A stretch of 64,000 nt of DNA from Mesorhizobium loti (GTDB lineage Bacteria > Pseudomonadota > Alphaproteobacteria > Rhizobiales > Rhizobiaceae), in NCBI GenBank assembly GCA_002356515.1, contig AP017605.1, positions 6,805,020-6,869,019 of the forward strand, read 5' to 3'. A program made the position numbers and the translations under genes. Of the stretch, positions 63,022 through 64,000 are shown piece by piece. The notes under the pieces were generated by a model, which was not told the origin of the DNA, searched no databases, and saw only the letters and a program-made list of their open reading frames with translations. Within the stretch, counting starts at the first letter, position 1, and every line of letters starts with the position of its first letter.

Positions 63022-64000
63022 GTGACCACCCGCGTCATCACGCTGAAGGAGCTCGCGGCAAGCCTGGACCTGTCGATCACGACGGTTTCGCGGGCGCTTG
63101 CCGGCCATGAGCAGATCGCGCTCAAGACGCGTGAGCGCGTCGCGCAGGCGGCGCGCCAGGCTGGTTATGTGCCCAACACCGCGGCGCGCACGCTTGTCTC
63201 GGGTCGAAGCGGCTTCGTCGGCCTCGTCCTGCCGATACGCGGCCCCAACCTCGTCGATTCCTTCCTCGGCGAATTCGTCACCGGGCTTGGCGAAGGGCTG
63301 GTCTCGCATGGCGCCGACCTCATCCTGGCGACGGCCGCGCTTGGCCATTCCGAGCTGTCGGTGCTGCGCCATGTCGTTGAATCCGGGCGCGCCGACGGCG
63401 TCGTCGTCACCCGCATCGCCGAGACCGACGAGCGCCTTGCCTATCTGCGCGAGCGTGGCTTTCCGTTTGTCGCTCATGGCCGGCTGCTCGACAGCGACTT
63501 CGGCTACAACTGGCTCGACACCGATGGCGCGCACGCCTTCGGCGAAGCCTTCGACATGCTCTATGATCTCGGCCACCGCCATTTCGGCCTGGTGACGATC
63601 TCCGAAGCGATGACCTTTCGTCATCTGAGGCAAGATGGCCTCGCGGCGGCCATTGCCCGGCGGGGCGACCCCTCGGTGCGGCTCGACGTGGTGACGGCGC
63701 CGCGCTTCGACCAGCAGGCGCGCATCGAGGCCGTCAACCGGATGCTTCGAGGCCCCGACAGGCCGACGGCCATCGTCGCTTTGTTCGACGAACTGGCGCT
63801 GACCGTGATGGAGGAGGCTGTCCGTGCCGGGCTCAGCGTGCCGCGCGACCTGTCCGTCATCGGCTTCGACAACATCGCTGCGTCGGCCTATGCGCCGCCG
63901 GGCCTCACCACCTTCGACGCCTCGATCCGGCAATGCGCGCGCGAGATCGCCGACATGCTGCTCACCATCATCGCCGAGAAGCCCGGCAAGCCGCTGACGC
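63022..64000 (+). CDS. LacI-family transcriptional regulator, cut by window end
   Basis: 326 codons are visible without a stop; only the last few residues should be missing. The helix-turn-helix is at about 6-27 (ITLKELAASLDLSITTVSRALAG), the hinge YVPNTAARTLVSGRS follows, then the sugar-binding domain FVGLVLPIRGPNLVDSFLGEFVTGLGEGL and the typical LSVIGFDNIAASAYAPPGLTTFDASIRQ. The start is GTG 63022 after GGGAGGAT. Its targets are probably downstream, outside the window. Two AAACGTTT sites lie just upstream. Confidence 0.92.
   Translation, partial: MTTRVITLKELAASLDLSITTVSRALAGHEQIALKTRERVAQAARQAGYVPNTAARTLVSGRSGFVGLVLPIRGPNLVDSFLGEFVTGLGEGLVSHGADLILATAALGHSELSVLRHVVESGRADGVVVTRIAETDERLAYLRERGFPFVAHGRLLDSDFGYNWLDTDGAHAFGEAFDMLYDLGHRHFGLVTISEAMTFRHLRQDGLAAAIARRGDPSVRLDVVTAPRFDQQARIEAVNRMLRGPDRPTAIVALFDELALTVMEEAVRAGLSVPRDLSVIGFDNIAASAYAPPGLTTFDASIRQCAREIADMLLTIIAEKPGKPLT

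Overview
The window is a high-GC chromosomal or large-replicon segment of an alphaproteobacterium, most likely a rhizobium close to Mesorhizobium. The grounds are the pcaDCHGB order, a divergent dctA / dctBD locus with a sigma-54 promoter, a short second FtsZ, many ABC importers each with its own regulator, frequent 1-8 bp stop/start overlaps, and GC-rich intergenic palindromes of the rhizobial type. Genus is inferred from gene content only. I see no rRNA, tRNA, CRISPR array, transposase or phage gene.

Layout. 1-4233: protocatechuate/4-hydroxybenzoate catabolism (end of pcaD, pcaC, pcaH, pcaG, pcaB, pobA). 4256-14584: an FCD-type GntR regulator divergent from a long operon: FAH-family hydrolase, alpha/beta hydrolase, amidohydrolase, then a complete branched-chain-type (Liv) ABC importer whose last ATPase is fused to a Tm-1-like (UPF0261) domain. 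14674-19107: flotillin-like protein, a free SRPBCC protein, and an SRPBCC-quinone oxidoreductase fusion. 19303-22447: LacI regulator and a convergent esterase/Gfo-Idh pair. 22716-29885: DeoR regulator, LsrF-like aldolase, PfkB kinase and Ugp-type sugar ABC importer. This block appears to interrupt an older transcription unit whose start codon survives at 22622. 29949-35244: six tightly packed sugar genes (isomerase, dehydrogenase, isomerase, hydrolase, ribulose-phosphate-epimerase-like, ROK kinase), closed by a terminator shared with dctA. 35307-40142: dctA and dctBD. 40206-40628: GNAT acetyltransferase.

40625-52452 is the most interesting region. It is an apparently complete operon for scavenging cell-wall amino sugars or muropeptides: RpiR/MurR-like regulator (divergent), MurA paralogue, BadF-type amino-sugar kinase, MurQ, a four-part peptide-type ABC importer, a beta-lactamase-like serine hydrolase and AnmK. 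An identical 22-bp sequence with a perfect palindrome core lies both in the regulator/murA gap and upstream of murQ, which ties the unit together. 52456-54645: TonB siderophore receptor with overlapping iron-box-like sites. 54660-58981: the decayed end of an AraC gene, then a substrate-binding protein, a dicarboxylate/amino-acid symporter and an Asp/Glu racemase, then an intact AraC gene. 59072-61413: glutamine-synthetase-like ligase and a GntR regulator. 61814-62845: FtsZ2-like protein. 63022-64000: a LacI regulator cut by the window edge.

The common theme is scavenging: aromatic acids, sugars, C4-dicarboxylates, muropeptides, siderophores and acidic amino acids. Most importers sit beside the enzymes that would process their cargo and a dedicated regulator.
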